Shown here one piece after another: positions 16,937 to 26,006 of a stretch of 64,000 nucleotides of DNA. The translations under genes and the position numbers were made by a program. Numbering within the stretch: the stretch's first letter is position 1; every line of letters begins with the position of its first letter. The stretch comes from Paenibacillus sp. L3-i20 (GTDB lineage: Bacteria > Bacillota > Bacilli > Paenibacillales > Paenibacillaceae), in contig NZ_BQME02000001.1 of assembly GCF_022180385.2 (NCBI RefSeq), positions 698,501 to 762,500 on the forward strand. Reading direction: 5' to 3'. The notes under the pieces are model-generated. The model saw only the letters and a program-made list of their open reading frames with translations. It was not told the DNA's origin and did no database searches.

Positions 16937-17812
16937 ATGATCAACAACAAGAAACTGTTCAAAACAATGGCCGCGTTAACGATAGCTTTATCGGTATTCG
17001 CAGCTGGTTGCAGCAACGGTAACACCGAAGGAAATGCGAACGCGACAACGAAACCAAATGTAAATGAACCGAGTTCAACTGGTACGCCAGAGGCGTCAGA
17101 AAAACCTGATGAAACTGAAACACCTTCAACGGAAACGACTGCTCCAACAGCAACTGAAGAACCAACTACAAAACCATCAGATAAGCCAACTGATAAGCCA
17201 ACAGCAAGCGCAAAACCGTCTGAAAAACCAACAACTAAACCGACAGACAAACCGGTCGTATCACAGCCAAAACCAACGGACAAACCGTCAACCTCGAAGC
17301 CTAGCCCTAAGCCGACAGATAAGCCATCGACTTCAAAGCCTAGTCCGAAACCGACGGAAAAGCCAACACCAACGGACAAACCAAAGCCAAAACCGACTCC
17401 TGATCCAGAGTCAGCAGATACGATTAAAGTATCCGATATTATGGACAAAATTTTGGCTGATGTGCAACTCCCTGTGCTGATGGAGGCAACGGGTGAACAA
17501 ATAAAAGATTCTTATTATTTCGATCCGGCGGATTTAGTAGCTGACGGTGTATATAATCAAGCTATGATGAATACTAAAGCAACGGAATTAGTCGTAGTAA
17601 AATTAAAATCACTTAAAAATTATGAAGATGTAAAAGCTGGTTTAACGAAACGTGCAGAAGATATTATTGAAACTTTCTCTACATATTTGCAGGATCAATA
17701 CGAAGATGCTAAAAACTATCAAATTATCCGAAATGGCAACTACGTGCTTTTATCTATTTCCAGCGATCAAGAGGGCATTAAAACCGCATTCGAAAGCTTC
17801 TTCAAAAAATAA
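16937..17812 (+). CDS. DUF4358 lipoprotein with Lys-Pro-Thr repeat linker
   Basis: A 291-aa lipoprotein. The signal peptide ends in lipobox VFAAGC (Cys at about 25). Residues 30-155 form a low-complexity linker dominated by KPTDKP-type repeats, including two copies of a 13-residue unit (DKPSTSKPSPKPT), probably spanning cell-wall peptidoglycan. The C-terminal domain (about 158-291, beginning ADTIKVSDIMDKILADV) matches DUF4358 of Bacillota. The upstream site AAGGAGAGAAGCGAGC supports ATG 16937. The repetitive composition makes a long artefactual open frame on the other strand. The function is unknown; the surface location is well supported. Confidence 0.78.
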   Translation: MINNKKLFKTMAALTIALSVFAAGCSNGNTEGNANATTKPNVNEPSSTGTPEASEKPDETETPSTETTAPTATEEPTTKPSDKPTDKPTASAKPSEKPTTKPTDKPVVSQPKPTDKPSTSKPSPKPTDKPSTSKPSPKPTEKPTPTDKPKPKPTPDPESADTIKVSDIMDKILADVQLPVLMEATGEQIKDSYYFDPADLVADGVYNQAMMNTKATELVVVKLKSLKNYEDVKAGLTKRAEDIIETFSTYLQDQYEDAKNYQIIRNGNYVLLSISSDQEGIKTAFESFFKK

Positions 17813-17819
17813 ATGTAAT

Positions 17820-17850
17820 GGCCCGACGATACACAATCGTCGGGCCTTCT
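17820..17850. terminator. Rho-independent terminator
   Basis: A perfect 11-bp stem GGCCCGACGAT (17820-17830) with ATCGTCGGGCC (17836-17846) followed by TTCTTTATT. It ends the lipoprotein gene and lies against the stop codon of the convergent FAD oxidoreductase gene. Confidence 0.88.
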
Positions 17851-19770
17851 TTATTCGTACTTTGCGCCCGCATATAACTCCACAACATCACGGACAAGCA
17901 TAAAGGAGTTTCCATTTGTAATCGCTCGCTGATTAGTAATGCCTAATAATGTCTCTTTCTTCAGCCAACCTCGATTCACAAGTTCGTCTACAGCACTGGT
18001 CGGCGTTACTTTAACTCCCGCCATTTCACAAATCGCATAAGCCGCTTGTTTCAGCGTAATGGTTCCTTTATCTTCTATCGCAACAGGCCATGCCGTTTCA
18101 CGATTACCCTTAAAATAGGAGGGGTGCATTAGACTAAGCCGCAACATCATATGGTGATATTGCTCTGCACTAACAGCACCATCCAGTTTCCAGCGCATAT
18201 TGTCATATCCGCCAATTGTCATATTCATGCTAACCGCTGCAAGCAGACCTTTATAGTCCTTATGTTGTGCATATTTCGGCAGCTCAAATGAATGCATCGT
18301 TAAGTCCATACCTTGCTTCACCAGCCGTGTTTGAAGCTCAGCAATATGTTCTTTTGACTTCGACAACTGCCGTAGAGAAATCCCTTCCTCTATTGCAAGC
18401 TTAACCGCTGCACCGGCAGCTTCTCCCGTCGCCATACCAAGCGGAATGACACGGGCGCTTCCATGAGGCAAAGTATCAAAGCTAGCAGCCCTTCCTACAA
18501 CGAGCAACTTATCTATTTTGAGTGGAACAAGCGAACGGAATGGCACACCATATTGCAGAGGAGACATCATAATAGCTCCTGTATCTTCATTGCTTAGTCT
18601 TTGTATATCAACATCATAAGAGCCATATGTGATTGCATCCCAGAAATTGCGGTTTTCCATCACATCAGTCATCTTCAAACGGTATTCCCCATTGATATGA
18701 CGACTTTCCCTTACATACAATTCTGGAGCAGTACCCGCATAATCAAGCTGCTGCAGCTCTTTAAAGTTATCTTTTAAAAATGCGATAATACGTGGTGCTT
18801 CCTTGCGACCAATAGCGAAACCTTCCTCAATGGAAGCGGGGGTCAAAGGGTCAATACCAAAAATATGCATGGCATTAATAAGGATAGTATCGTCATTTTG
18901 CCGCCCAATATTCAAGCCCCTAAGGCCTACCCGTTCAGGGTTAGTTGACTTATAATTCTTCGCATCTAGAAAGCCCCAAGCGCTCATCTTGTCAATGCCA
19001 GTATCCTCGCGCTTGCCGAATGATCGCCAAATCTCGTCTGTAACTCCACTCATCTTAAATACAAGTGTCACTGCCATTCGTGCTTCTGGATTGCCTAAGT
19101 CTTCACGACCTACTGTATACGAAGCGCCAGCAAGCGCTGCAATATCTCCGTCTTGAGTTGCATCAATTACAGCTTTTGAATGAATCCGCTGTTCCTGCCC
19201 AGCTTCGTCAACAATGATCAATCCATTGACAGCCGCCCCATTCATGAGCGGCTTTATGGATTGAGTCTTGATGAGCACATCGATATTGGATTCTGCTTGC
19301 ACCATCTTCTGAAATACGTTAGCGGCCGTCGTAACATCGATAGAAGTTCCTTCTAGCTGACTGTACCACTCCTGAAATATGCCCTTGTTTAAAAAAGTAT
19401 GTTCACCCGGAATACTGGAGCGCTTTGGTGAATAATTCAGATCGAGCGAATTAAGCCAACCAAGCGTAATGAGGCCACCTAACCGATCACGATCTTTCCC
19501 ATCAATAAGCAATACCTTTAATCCGTTCCTTGCAGCAGAAATCGCTGCCGCTACCCCTTCTGGATCTGTACCGGCAACAATAACATCATACCTTTTATGT
19601 TGTTTGAAGTCCGATTGAATAGAGGGTGCAGTAACTTTAGGCTCATCCCTATTCCCACCTGAACTCTCGCTCTCCTTTTGCCAAAGAAAATAAGCTGTAA
19701 AACCAAATATAACGATGAATAACCCGATAAATGCAAAGTAACTCCGTTTCGGTGCCAACTGCTCATCCAC
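17851..19770 (-). CDS. Membrane-anchored FAD-dependent oxidoreductase (FAD_oxidored family)
   Basis: Up to 639 aa. There is an N-terminal TM anchor (about 10-30, FAFIGLFIVIFGFTAYFLW), then a Rossmann FAD site VIVAGTDPEGVAAAISAARNG (about 64-84), GRAASFDTLPHGSARV (about 435-450) and ATGEAAGAAVKLA (about 455-467), as in FAD_oxidored (PF12831) enzymes related to fumarate reductase flavoproteins. The dinucleotide motif has AGTDPEG where GxGxxG is usual. The 160-aa C-terminal part resembles S-layer-like or repeat sequences of Paenibacillus but is not firmly identified. The start is GTG 19770 by frame; GGGAGGA is too close to it, and TTG 19758 is an alternative. Confidence 0.8.
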   Translation of the reverse strand: MDEQLAPKRSYFAFIGLFIVIFGFTAYFLWQKESESSGGNRDEPKVTAPSIQSDFKQHKRYDVIVAGTDPEGVAAAISAARNGLKVLLIDGKDRDRLGGLITLGWLNSLDLNYSPKRSSIPGEHTFLNKGIFQEWYSQLEGTSIDVTTAANVFQKMVQAESNIDVLIKTQSIKPLMNGAAVNGLIIVDEAGQEQRIHSKAVIDATQDGDIAALAGASYTVGREDLGNPEARMAVTLVFKMSGVTDEIWRSFGKREDTGIDKMSAWGFLDAKNYKSTNPERVGLRGLNIGRQNDDTILINAMHIFGIDPLTPASIEEGFAIGRKEAPRIIAFLKDNFKELQQLDYAGTAPELYVRESRHINGEYRLKMTDVMENRNFWDAITYGSYDVDIQRLSNEDTGAIMMSPLQYGVPFRSLVPLKIDKLLVVGRAASFDTLPHGSARVIPLGMATGEAAGAAVKLAIEEGISLRQLSKSKEHIAELQTRLVKQGMDLTMHSFELPKYAQHKDYKGLLAAVSMNMTIGGYDNMRWKLDGAVSAEQYHHMMLRLSLMHPSYFKGNRETAWPVAIEDKGTITLKQAAYAICEMAGVKVTPTSAVDELVNRGWLKKETLLGITNQRAITNGNSFMLVRDVVELYAGAKYE

Positions 19771-19873
19771 TCCTCCCAGCCTTCACCACTTATTATTGTG
19801 CAATTTTTCTATTTTATTTGGTTTACCCCTTGGTAAAAACATGTAGCAACGTAAAACAAAAGGATGTTTCCTT

Positions 19874-19892
19874 GTTTAGCTAAGAGCTAAAC
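19874..19892 (+). promoter_or_regulatory. Inverted repeat / weak sigma-B-like element upstream of ytxH
   Basis: GTTTAGCT (19874-19881) and AGCTAAAC (19885-19892) form a perfect 8-bp inverted repeat with a 3-nt spacer, 62 bp before the ytxH start codon. The left half followed after 13 bp by GGTTTA resembles a degenerate sigma-B promoter (8 of 12 positions). It could be an operator or a promoter; the sequence does not decide. Confidence 0.4.
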
Positions 19893-19954
19893 GGTTTACA
19901 TATAAAGTAGAAGGCAATAAGCCTTAATTTTTTTATAAAAAGGAGAGATCTTGT

Positions 19955-20305
19955 ATGTCCAAACAATCCGGAGGTAACGGAATATTGATCGGCGCAGTCG
20001 TAGGTGGAGTTATTGGCGCAGCAACAGCGCTACTTCTTGCTCCCAAATCGGGAGAGCGGCTCCGTGCAGATCTATCCAATCAAATTCAGGCAATTGGTAA
20101 GCGTACGATGGAGTTCAAAGAGTCCTTATGCTCACAAACAAAAGATACAATCGAAGAAGCTCTTGAAGAAGCTTGTGACACGACGATCGCTAATTCAATG
20201 GCTCCTCGGGAAGAAGATATGGTGAAGTTAGGCAAAGAAATGCAAGCTATGCCAACCAACTCTGAAATTTTGAAAAGAGGGCTCGCCCCTGACCCTGCAC
20301 AATAA
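19955..20305 (+). CDS. ytxH: YtxH-family general stress protein
   Basis: A 116-aa protein with one N-terminal TM helix carrying the glycine/alanine-rich YtxH motif (GILIGAVVGGVIGAATALLLAPKSGE, residues 9-34; a split reading is GGVIGAATALLLAPKSG). The rest is a hydrophilic helical domain. B. subtilis ytxH belongs to the sigma-B regulon and is linked to ytxG; here ytxG lies 1.4 kb away in the sigB operon, consistent with a shared stress role. It is preceded by AAAAAGGAGAGATCTTGT and followed by a strong terminator. Confidence 0.88.
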   Translation: MSKQSGGNGILIGAVVGGVIGAATALLLAPKSGERLRADLSNQIQAIGKRTMEFKESLCSQTKDTIEEALEEACDTTIANSMAPREEDMVKLGKEMQAMPTNSEILKRGLAPDPAQ

Positions 20306-20334
20306 CGTAGCCCTTTTCGAAATTCTTAAATACA

Positions 20335-20379
20335 AAACAGCCTCCAATCCGCATTATAAATCGGATTGGAGGCTGTTTT
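20335..20379. terminator. Strong terminator between ytxH and sigB
   Basis: AAACAGCCTCCAATCCG pairs perfectly with CGGATTGGAGGCTGTTT around a 10-nt loop. With A/T runs on both sides it can serve ytxH (+) and the convergent sigB operon (-). Confidence 0.92.
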
Positions 20380-20445
20380 ATGACAGTGATTATTTGGAAA
20401 TACGCAAAGGAAGTGTAAACACACAAAGAAAAGCGAAGGTAATAT

Positions 20446-21222
20446 TCATCCCTCCACTTGTTCCTTACTTAATATTCCTCTCAGCTTCTCAACCGCTTTC
20501 CTCTGTATTCGCGACACACTCATCTGAGAGACACCTAACTGCTCTGCAACCTCACGCTGAGATAGTCCGCTTGAATAAACTAACGTTAAGACAGACTGTT
20601 CTTGCTGCTTCAATTCCGAAAGCGCTTCCTTCAGGTCCATTCTTCCTTCAATGGAGAGTAAATCATTTGTTTGATCGGGAATCATGTCGCCAATTGTAGC
20701 AGCACTCTCACCTTCTGAGGAAAGTGGGGTATCAAGGGAGACATATTGGTACGATTCCCTCGATGTAAGCACTTCGATCGTTTCCTCTACTGAAAGCTCC
20801 AAATAATCTGCTATTTCTTCTACCTTGGGGGAGCGACCCAGCGAGACAGTCAAATGATCAATTGCCTTCTGAATAAGCAATCCTTTTTCTTTAATTCGGC
20901 GTGGAACTTGTATGTACCATGATTTATCCCGTAAATAATTTTTCAGATGGCCAATGATACTTTTCATTGCGTAACCTTCGAATGGAATTTCCCGATCCGG
21001 CTCAAACTGAGCAAGAAGACGCAGCATAGACATTTGACCGACTTGGAATAGATCCTCATAAAGGTCGGGTCTGCTCCTCGACATTTTCCCTGCTGCCATT
21101 CGAACGATCGACTCATAATGAAGCAAGAGAGTCGTCGCACTATCATTACAAGCATCCGTCTGGTACTTCGCCATCAAATCTTTTATTTGCAGTGGAGTTA
21201 AGCCTGAAGAGTACTCCTTCAT
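20446..21222 (-). CDS. sigB: General stress RNA polymerase sigma factor SigB
   Basis: A 258-aa sigma-70 family group 3 factor. Region 2 (LYEDLFQVGQMSMLRLLAQFEP, about 53-75), region 3 (SLGRSPKVEEIADYL) and region 4 with a C-terminal HTH (SGLSQREVAEQLGVSQMSVSRIQRKA, about 220-245) are present. Length and residues match SigB of Bacillus. It is bound and held inactive by RsbW, whose gene overlaps it by an ATGA. It probably drives its own operon: a sigma-B-like promoter lies upstream of ytxG at 22170-22195. It is the last gene of ytxG-rsbW-sigB. Confidence 0.93.
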   Translation of the reverse strand: MKEYSSGLTPLQIKDLMAKYQTDACNDSATTLLLHYESIVRMAAGKMSRSRPDLYEDLFQVGQMSMLRLLAQFEPDREIPFEGYAMKSIIGHLKNYLRDKSWYIQVPRRIKEKGLLIQKAIDHLTVSLGRSPKVEEIADYLELSVEETIEVLTSRESYQYVSLDTPLSSEGESAATIGDMIPDQTNDLLSIEGRMDLKEALSELKQQEQSVLTLVYSSGLSQREVAEQLGVSQMSVSRIQRKAVEKLRGILSKEQVEG

Positions 21223-21665
21223 ACCATTTCCTCACTTCTGCTCATGCGCTTAGTCAGTACAACCTCCGTACCATTTTCTATACAAACCTCCACATCATCC
21301 ATTAGGGCTTGCATCATAAATATACCTAAACCTCCCGCGGTAACTTCATTTAGTGGTTTATAATGCAACGTTGATGATCGTTGTTTACCTGGATTATATT
21401 CATAACTCCTGCCATAATCCCTAACAGTAATCATTAACGCTTCACCGTTCCACATAAAAGAAATATCAACGGAACCGCTATTTGTACTACCTTCATAAGC
21501 ATGTAATATGGCATTCGTACAAGCCTCAGTTATTGCAACTTTCATATCCTCAATATCTTCGAATGAGAAACCACATTTGACCGCAACGCCATATAGGGCT
21601 GATCGAACAATATCCAGATAATCGGCTTTCGCCGGTATCGTCAATTGGATGGGTCCATACTTCAT
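21219..21665 (-). CDS. rsbW: Anti-sigma-B factor / serine kinase RsbW (copy 1)
   Basis: A 148-aa GHKL-type kinase. The N box DMKVAITEACTNAILHAYE (about 46-64) and the G box TAGGLGIFMMQALMDD (about 112-127) form the ATP site. RsbW binds SigB and, as a kinase, inactivates RsbV. The start at ATG 21665 has AGAGGA 9 nt upstream; the ATG at 21674 is too close. Its stop overlaps sigB, so partner and sigma factor are translationally coupled. Unlike B. subtilis and B. cereus, no rsbV lies immediately upstream; the nearest rsbV is at 26.7 kb beside a second rsbW. Confidence 0.92.
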   Translation of the reverse strand: MKYGPIQLTIPAKADYLDIVRSALYGVAVKCGFSFEDIEDMKVAITEACTNAILHAYEGSTNSGSVDISFMWNGEALMITVRDYGRSYEYNPGKQRSSTLHYKPLNEVTAGGLGIFMMQALMDDVEVCIENGTEVVLTKRMSRSEEMV

Positions 21666-21700
21666 TACACACATTCCTCTCTACTACATACTAGTATAAC

Positions 21701-22141
21701 TTAAGTTTGCTTTAGTCTGTTCCATATGCGGATCGATGACGTAACTCCATCAGCAATCGCCCCAATCACTCCATTCTCTTCTGCACGGTCTACTGCATCT
21801 AGTTGGTTGCTGTTCTTCACTTTGGCAATCGCACCTGCAGCCCCTTCTTTCATCGCTGTCGTTATCATGTGGGTAGCTTTCCCTACTTCACTTATACTTT
21901 GGAACAAATCATCTAGCTCCTTCAACTTGTCACGAACATCTTGTGTTACAGCACCCGTATGTTGGACAATCTCTTTCGCCTCAGCGCTCATTTGAATAAC
22001 TTCAGATCGTAATTTGACCATCGTTAAACTAGCCTCTTCCATCGTTTTTCCAGCCACTTTTAACGTGTTGTAAACAGCATATAACAATAAAAGAACGGCC
22101 AGCGTTATCACGACTAAACAAATACCAATAATCGTTTCCAT
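21701..22141 (-). CDS. ytxG: YtxG/DUF948-like general stress protein
   Basis: About 146 aa: one N-terminal TM helix (METIIGICLVVITLAVLLLL) followed by a long amphipathic coiled-coil region typical of DUF948/YtxG. The start is ATG 22141 (AGGAG 9 nt upstream); ATG 22150 directly abuts the Shine-Dalgarno sequence. It heads the operon ytxG-rsbW-sigB (36-bp gap to rsbW) with a sigma-B-like promoter immediately upstream. Its exact function is unknown; in B. subtilis it is a general stress protein. Confidence 0.8.
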   Translation of the reverse strand: METIIGICLVVITLAVLLLLYAVYNTLKVAGKTMEEASLTMVKLRSEVIQMSAEAKEIVQHTGAVTQDVRDKLKELDDLFQSISEVGKATHMITTAMKEGAAGAIAKVKNSNQLDAVDRAEENGVIGAIADGVTSSIRIWNRLKQT

Positions 22142-22169
22142 AAGCGTCATCTCCTCTTATATATGTTAA

Positions 22170-22195
22170 TTACCCACCCTTTCATCGTTTGAAAC
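22170..22195 (-). promoter_or_regulatory. Sigma-B-type promoter of ytxG-rsbW-sigB
   Basis: On the minus strand GTTTCA (22195-22190), a 14-bp spacer and GGGTAA (22175-22170), 10 of 12 positions of the sigma-B consensus GTTTAA-N12/15-GGGTAT. Predicted transcription begins about 22 nt before the ytxG start. Predicts positive autoregulation of sigB. Confidence 0.7.
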
Positions 22196-22237
22196 ATCTC
22201 AATTTTTTGCTAGAATTGTTTGGTTCAAGGAGCTTCA

Positions 22238-22246
22238 TGTTATAAT
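22238..22246 (+). promoter_or_regulatory. Extended -10 promoter of the RsbK-like gene
   Basis: TGTTATAAT (22238-22246) contains a perfect -10 hexamer with the TGn extension; the -35 region is weak. It lies 53 bp before the start codon and is consistent with sigma-A transcription of the sensor kinase. Confidence 0.6.
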
Positions 22247-22298
22247 AGAGTGTCAAACCATAAATAGATGCAATTATCCTTGGTTAAGGGAGGACATT

Positions 22299-25076
22299 AT
22301 GCAAAAAGCAATACAAGCTAGTATTCGATTAAAAATAGCGTTAGGCTACATTCTTATTATATGCTGCCTAGGCGGTGCTATCGTGGTCGTCACAGAACGA
22401 ATCAATACAATGCAATACGAGATAGAGACTATTACAAGTCGTGATCTGGAAGTACATAATTTGATTACGACGATTCGCTATAACGTCATTAATATGGAAA
22501 CGAGTCAGCGGGGCTATCTCATCACGGGCAATGACTCCTACTTAGAACCATATCGTCATGGAAAATCCCAATGGGAAACCAATTACAACAACTTATATAC
22601 TCTCCTGTCCAGCGATTCAAGTGTGCGAGAAGAACTGGACGCTATTAAGTTGACGATTCAGCACTGGATCGAAACGACAGGCGAATATACCATCGAATTA
22701 AAAGAACGTAATGACTCAAAAGGCATTATGAATTATTTTGCAGATGATAAAGGCAAACAAGATATCGATCAATTACGTAATCAGCTCGAATCGCTTCGGT
22801 TCGCACAATTAGATGCAACCAAGGCCTACATTAATCAAATTAACGAACGTAACGAAAAGTTGACATTGTCACTTTATGGCTTGCTGTTTCTGGTTGCTAT
22901 TGTTGCTTTCTTTATCGTTTCCTTTGTTTCAAATGCAATTGTAAAAACAATTCGGCAAGTTACTACTACCATTACAGAAATTTCTGCATCACGTGGAGAC
23001 TTAACTAAGCGAATATATGTGAATACACATGATGAAGTTCGAGACTTGGCCGAAGCGACTAATAGTTTGTTAGAAATGCTAGAATCCCAATCTTGGATAC
23101 AGACACGCGTCGCCGAAGTAGCTACGATGAATCATGGGATGAATGATCTCACTGAGCTAGCTAAATCCTTTTTGAGCAAAGTGGCACCTATGGTTGGAGC
23201 CGTTTATGGCGTTTTTTATGCAAAGAGAGGTTTTGGTGAGCAACAGCGACTAGAAAAAGTAGCAGCCTATGCCTCGATGGGTGCAGAAAGAGGGAAAACA
23301 AGCTTTAAGATGGGCGAAGGTCTTGTTGGACAATGCGCACAAGATCAGCGCACGTATCTTCTGAACGGGCCTAAAGACTATGCGGCACATATTCGAACGG
23401 GTTTAACCGAGCTTACCCCGCAAAGCGTATTGGTCGTTCCCGTAGAGTTCGAAGGCAAAGTCATCGCTGTTATTGAGTTTGCTTCCTTAGAGCCATTTAC
23501 TACACAACATTTGAAACTATTGGAACAGATTGAAGATCATTTCGGAGTTGCGATTGATAATGTTGGAGGCCGTATGGAAGTTGTTCGACTTCTGAATGAA
23601 TCTCAAGCTATGACGGAGGAACTACAGGCACAAACCGAAGAGTTGCAGGCGCAATCTGAGGAACTACAGATGCAGCAAGAAGAAATGCGAATGACGACAG
23701 AGCATTTGGAAGAGCAAAATCTATTTGCCGAGCAGAAAACTAAAGAGCTGGAACAAGCAAAATACGAGCTTGAGCAATATGCAGAGCAACTGAAGCAAAG
23801 CGCTCAATACAAAACAAATTTCTTAGCGAACATGTCCCATGAACTTCGGACACCGCTCAACAGCATTCTGATCCTTTCTCAATTGCTTTATGAAAATGAA
23901 AATAAATCGCTTTTGGATGAAGAAGCTGGATACGCACGTGTCATTCATTCATCCGGGAATGATCTGCTTACGCTCATTGATGACATTTTGGACTTATCCA
24001 AAATCGAAGCCGGCAAAATCGACTTAGTTATGGATGAGGTTAATTTAACGGAAATTCCCGAGCTCATGCGTTTAAGTTTCGATCCTGTTGCATCAAAAAA
24101 GGAACTAACCTTTCAAATTGAATTACAGTCCAGCATCCCGAAAATTATGTATACGGACGGTCAAAGGCTGCAACAAATTTTGAAAAACTTGCTTTCCAAT
24201 GCATTTAAATTTACTGAAAGCGGATCTGTAACACTTAAGATCCACTGGGCTGATCCTTCAGTGACTGAAAACATGTCTCAACTTTCATCACAGGAGCTGC
24301 TAGCATTTTCTATCATCGACACGGGTATCGGCATACCAAAGGACAAGCAGGAGCTAATTTTTGAGGCATTCCAGCAAGTAGATGGAAACACAAATCGTCT
24401 ATACGGTGGAACTGGCCTTGGATTGTCAATATGTAATGAATTTGCGCAGTTGCTTGGGGGCAATATATCAGTTGAGAGCGAGCTTCATAAAGGAAGTTCC
24501 TTTACTCTCTATTTGCCGATTAAACATGATGAAGCTTTAGTAGAGCTAGAAAATGCTGCACAAGAAGCGGCTGTAAGTATTGAAGCACAATCACCGCAAA
24601 AAATTTCTAATGAGAACTCAGCAATGGTTCGTTCACGGATTGACTCCTCTCCTGCGGATGCTAGTGAAAGTGTGGAAGAAGCTGCTTTGTTCCATGGCAA
24701 AAGAGTTCTTCTCGTAGAAGATGATGCGCGCAACGTGTACGCCATGGTGCAAGCGCTGGAGAACAAGGGATTGCACGTCACCGTCGCAGATAACGGGAAA
24801 GTATGTATGGATATTATAGAAAACAATACCGACTTTGATATCATCTTTATGGATATTATGATGCCGATTATGGATGGCTTCGAAACAACAAAACAACTAA
24901 GACAGCATCCTGTCATGAAGGATAAGCCGATTATTGCGCTTACTGCAAAAGCGATGAAGAGTGATTTGGAAAGCTGCTTAGAAGCAGGAGCATCCGACTA
25001 TATTAGCAAGCCTATACAAATGGAACAGCTGTTTTCTCTCATGCGTGTATGGCTGACGAAGCAGGTGGAGCATTGA
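22299..25076 (+). CDS. rsbK: RsbK-like hybrid histidine kinase (CHASE3-HAMP-GAF-HisKA-HATPase-REC)
   Basis: 925 aa. TM1 at about 12-31, an extracytoplasmic CHASE3 domain (about 35-185, METSQRGYLITGN), TM2 at about 189-211, HAMP (about 212-265), GAF (about 285-425), a glutamine-rich coiled coil (435-505), HisKA with the phosphorylated His 514 (NMSHELRTPL), HATPase with NLLSNAFKFTESG and GGTGLGLSIC, and a C-terminal receiver with Asp 852 (IIFMDIMMPIMDG). This is the architecture of B. cereus RsbK, which senses stress and passes phosphate to the REC-PP2C protein RsbY. Supporting this, it is followed by an overlapping CheR-type methyltransferase (RsbM-like), and the sigB operon diverges from it. 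The signal sensed is unknown. The start is ATG 22299 with GGGAGGACATT upstream. Confidence 0.88.
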   Translation: MQKAIQASIRLKIALGYILIICCLGGAIVVVTERINTMQYEIETITSRDLEVHNLITTIRYNVINMETSQRGYLITGNDSYLEPYRHGKSQWETNYNNLYTLLSSDSSVREELDAIKLTIQHWIETTGEYTIELKERNDSKGIMNYFADDKGKQDIDQLRNQLESLRFAQLDATKAYINQINERNEKLTLSLYGLLFLVAIVAFFIVSFVSNAIVKTIRQVTTTITEISASRGDLTKRIYVNTHDEVRDLAEATNSLLEMLESQSWIQTRVAEVATMNHGMNDLTELAKSFLSKVAPMVGAVYGVFYAKRGFGEQQRLEKVAAYASMGAERGKTSFKMGEGLVGQCAQDQRTYLLNGPKDYAAHIRTGLTELTPQSVLVVPVEFEGKVIAVIEFASLEPFTTQHLKLLEQIEDHFGVAIDNVGGRMEVVRLLNESQAMTEELQAQTEELQAQSEELQMQQEEMRMTTEHLEEQNLFAEQKTKELEQAKYELEQYAEQLKQSAQYKTNFLANMSHELRTPLNSILILSQLLYENENKSLLDEEAGYARVIHSSGNDLLTLIDDILDLSKIEAGKIDLVMDEVNLTEIPELMRLSFDPVASKKELTFQIELQSSIPKIMYTDGQRLQQILKNLLSNAFKFTESGSVTLKIHWADPSVTENMSQLSSQELLAFSIIDTGIGIPKDKQELIFEAFQQVDGNTNRLYGGTGLGLSICNEFAQLLGGNISVESELHKGSSFTLYLPIKHDEALVELENAAQEAAVSIEAQSPQKISNENSAMVRSRIDSSPADASESVEEAALFHGKRVLLVEDDARNVYAMVQALENKGLHVTVADNGKVCMDIIENNTDFDIIFMDIMMPIMDGFETTKQLRQHPVMKDKPIIALTAKAMKSDLESCLEAGASDYISKPIQMEQLFSLMRVWLTKQVEH

Positions 25077-25960
25077 AACACGGGGACAAGGCCAATCCTT
25101 TTGGCAAAATAACGGAAGATTGGCATGAGCTTGATGGTCGAGAGGAACTTTCAGAACGCGAGGAACTGGAGATGGATTTGCTGCTGGAAGCGATCTTCCG
25201 TATTCGTGGCTATGATTTTCGCAACTATCTGCGCTCCTCACTAAGAAGACGTATTCGAAATCGGATGAACTTAGATCGTTTACCAACTGTTACAGCTATG
25301 CTGGAAAAGACGCTTTATGAGGACGGATATCTAGAGAAGTTGCTTGAAGATTTTTCTATAAAAGTGACTGAGATGTTTCGTGATCCTAACTTCTTCCTTG
25401 CCTTTCGCAAAAAAGTTGTTCCCATACTTCGAGAGTATCCGTCACTTCGTATATGGCATGCAGGCTGTGCCACTGGAGAAGAAGTGTACTCCATGGCTAT
25501 TCTTCTGCAAGAAGAAGGTCTTCTAGAGCGAACATCTATATATGCAACCGATATGAGCAAAGAAGCCATCGTCCAGGCAAAGGAGGGCAAATTCCCTCTT
25601 AAGCGGATGCAGGCCTATACTAAAAATTATTTACAAGCTGGGGGCATTCAAGAGTTTTCTGCCTACTATTCAACCGATCACACCCATGCTTACGTGCTTC
25701 CTTTCATGAAGAAGCATATGACATTTGCTCAACATAATTTGGCTACGGACGGCTCATTTAACGAGTTTCACGTTATATTATGCCGTAATGTGTTAATTTA
25801 TTTTAACCCAACGCTTCAGACGCGTGTTCATGGTGTATTAGCTGATAGCTTAGCACAAGACGGCTTCCTAGCATTAGGTAACAAGGAGTCATTCTTATCG
25901 GTTCATAAAGCCCGCTTCGACGAATATTGGCAAGAGGAACGAATCTTTCGTAAGCGGTGA
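25049..25960 (+). CDS. rsbM: CheR-type methyltransferase, RsbM-like
   Basis: Up to 303 aa. It has the CheR N-terminal helical domain (RIRGYDFRNYLRSSLRRRI, about 51-69) and the SAM-binding domain with WHAGCATGEEVYSMA (about 136-150), ATDMS and LCRNVLIYFNP (about 240-250). Its gene overlaps the RsbK-like gene by 28 bp if ATG 25049 is used; TTG 25073 (AGGTGGAG just upstream) and ATG 25172 (GAGGAACTGGAG upstream) are alternatives. In B. cereus RsbM methylates RsbK and holds the pathway down; location and family support the same role here. No chemotaxis gene is nearby. Confidence 0.85.
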   Translation: MADEAGGALKHGDKANPFGKITEDWHELDGREELSEREELEMDLLLEAIFRIRGYDFRNYLRSSLRRRIRNRMNLDRLPTVTAMLEKTLYEDGYLEKLLEDFSIKVTEMFRDPNFFLAFRKKVVPILREYPSLRIWHAGCATGEEVYSMAILLQEEGLLERTSIYATDMSKEAIVQAKEGKFPLKRMQAYTKNYLQAGGIQEFSAYYSTDHTHAYVLPFMKKHMTFAQHNLATDGSFNEFHVILCRNVLIYFNPTLQTRVHGVLADSLAQDGFLALGNKESFLSVHKARFDEYWQEERIFRKR

Positions 25961-25976
25961 AATAAGTCGCATAATA

Positions 25977-26006
25977 AAAGGAGGCCACTATTGCTGGCCT
26001 CCTTAC
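25977..26006. terminator. Bidirectional terminator after rsbM
   Basis: AAGGAGGCCA (25978-25987) pairs perfectly with TGGCCTCCTT (25995-26004). It overlaps the stop codon of the convergent DUF6366 gene. Confidence 0.88.

Noticed and set aside
16840..17448. 202-codon minus-strand open frame rich in Gly/Val/Ser
   Set aside because: It is the reverse complement of the Lys-Pro-Thr repeat linker of the lipoprotein; composition and lack of a ribosome site mark it as an artefact.
19551..19766. 71-codon minus-strand frame starting at ATG 19766 with GGGAGG upstream
   Set aside because: It lies in another frame inside the FAD oxidoreductase gene, whose domain evidence is strong; the well-placed ATG is probably a coincidence, though it leaves that gene's start uncertain.
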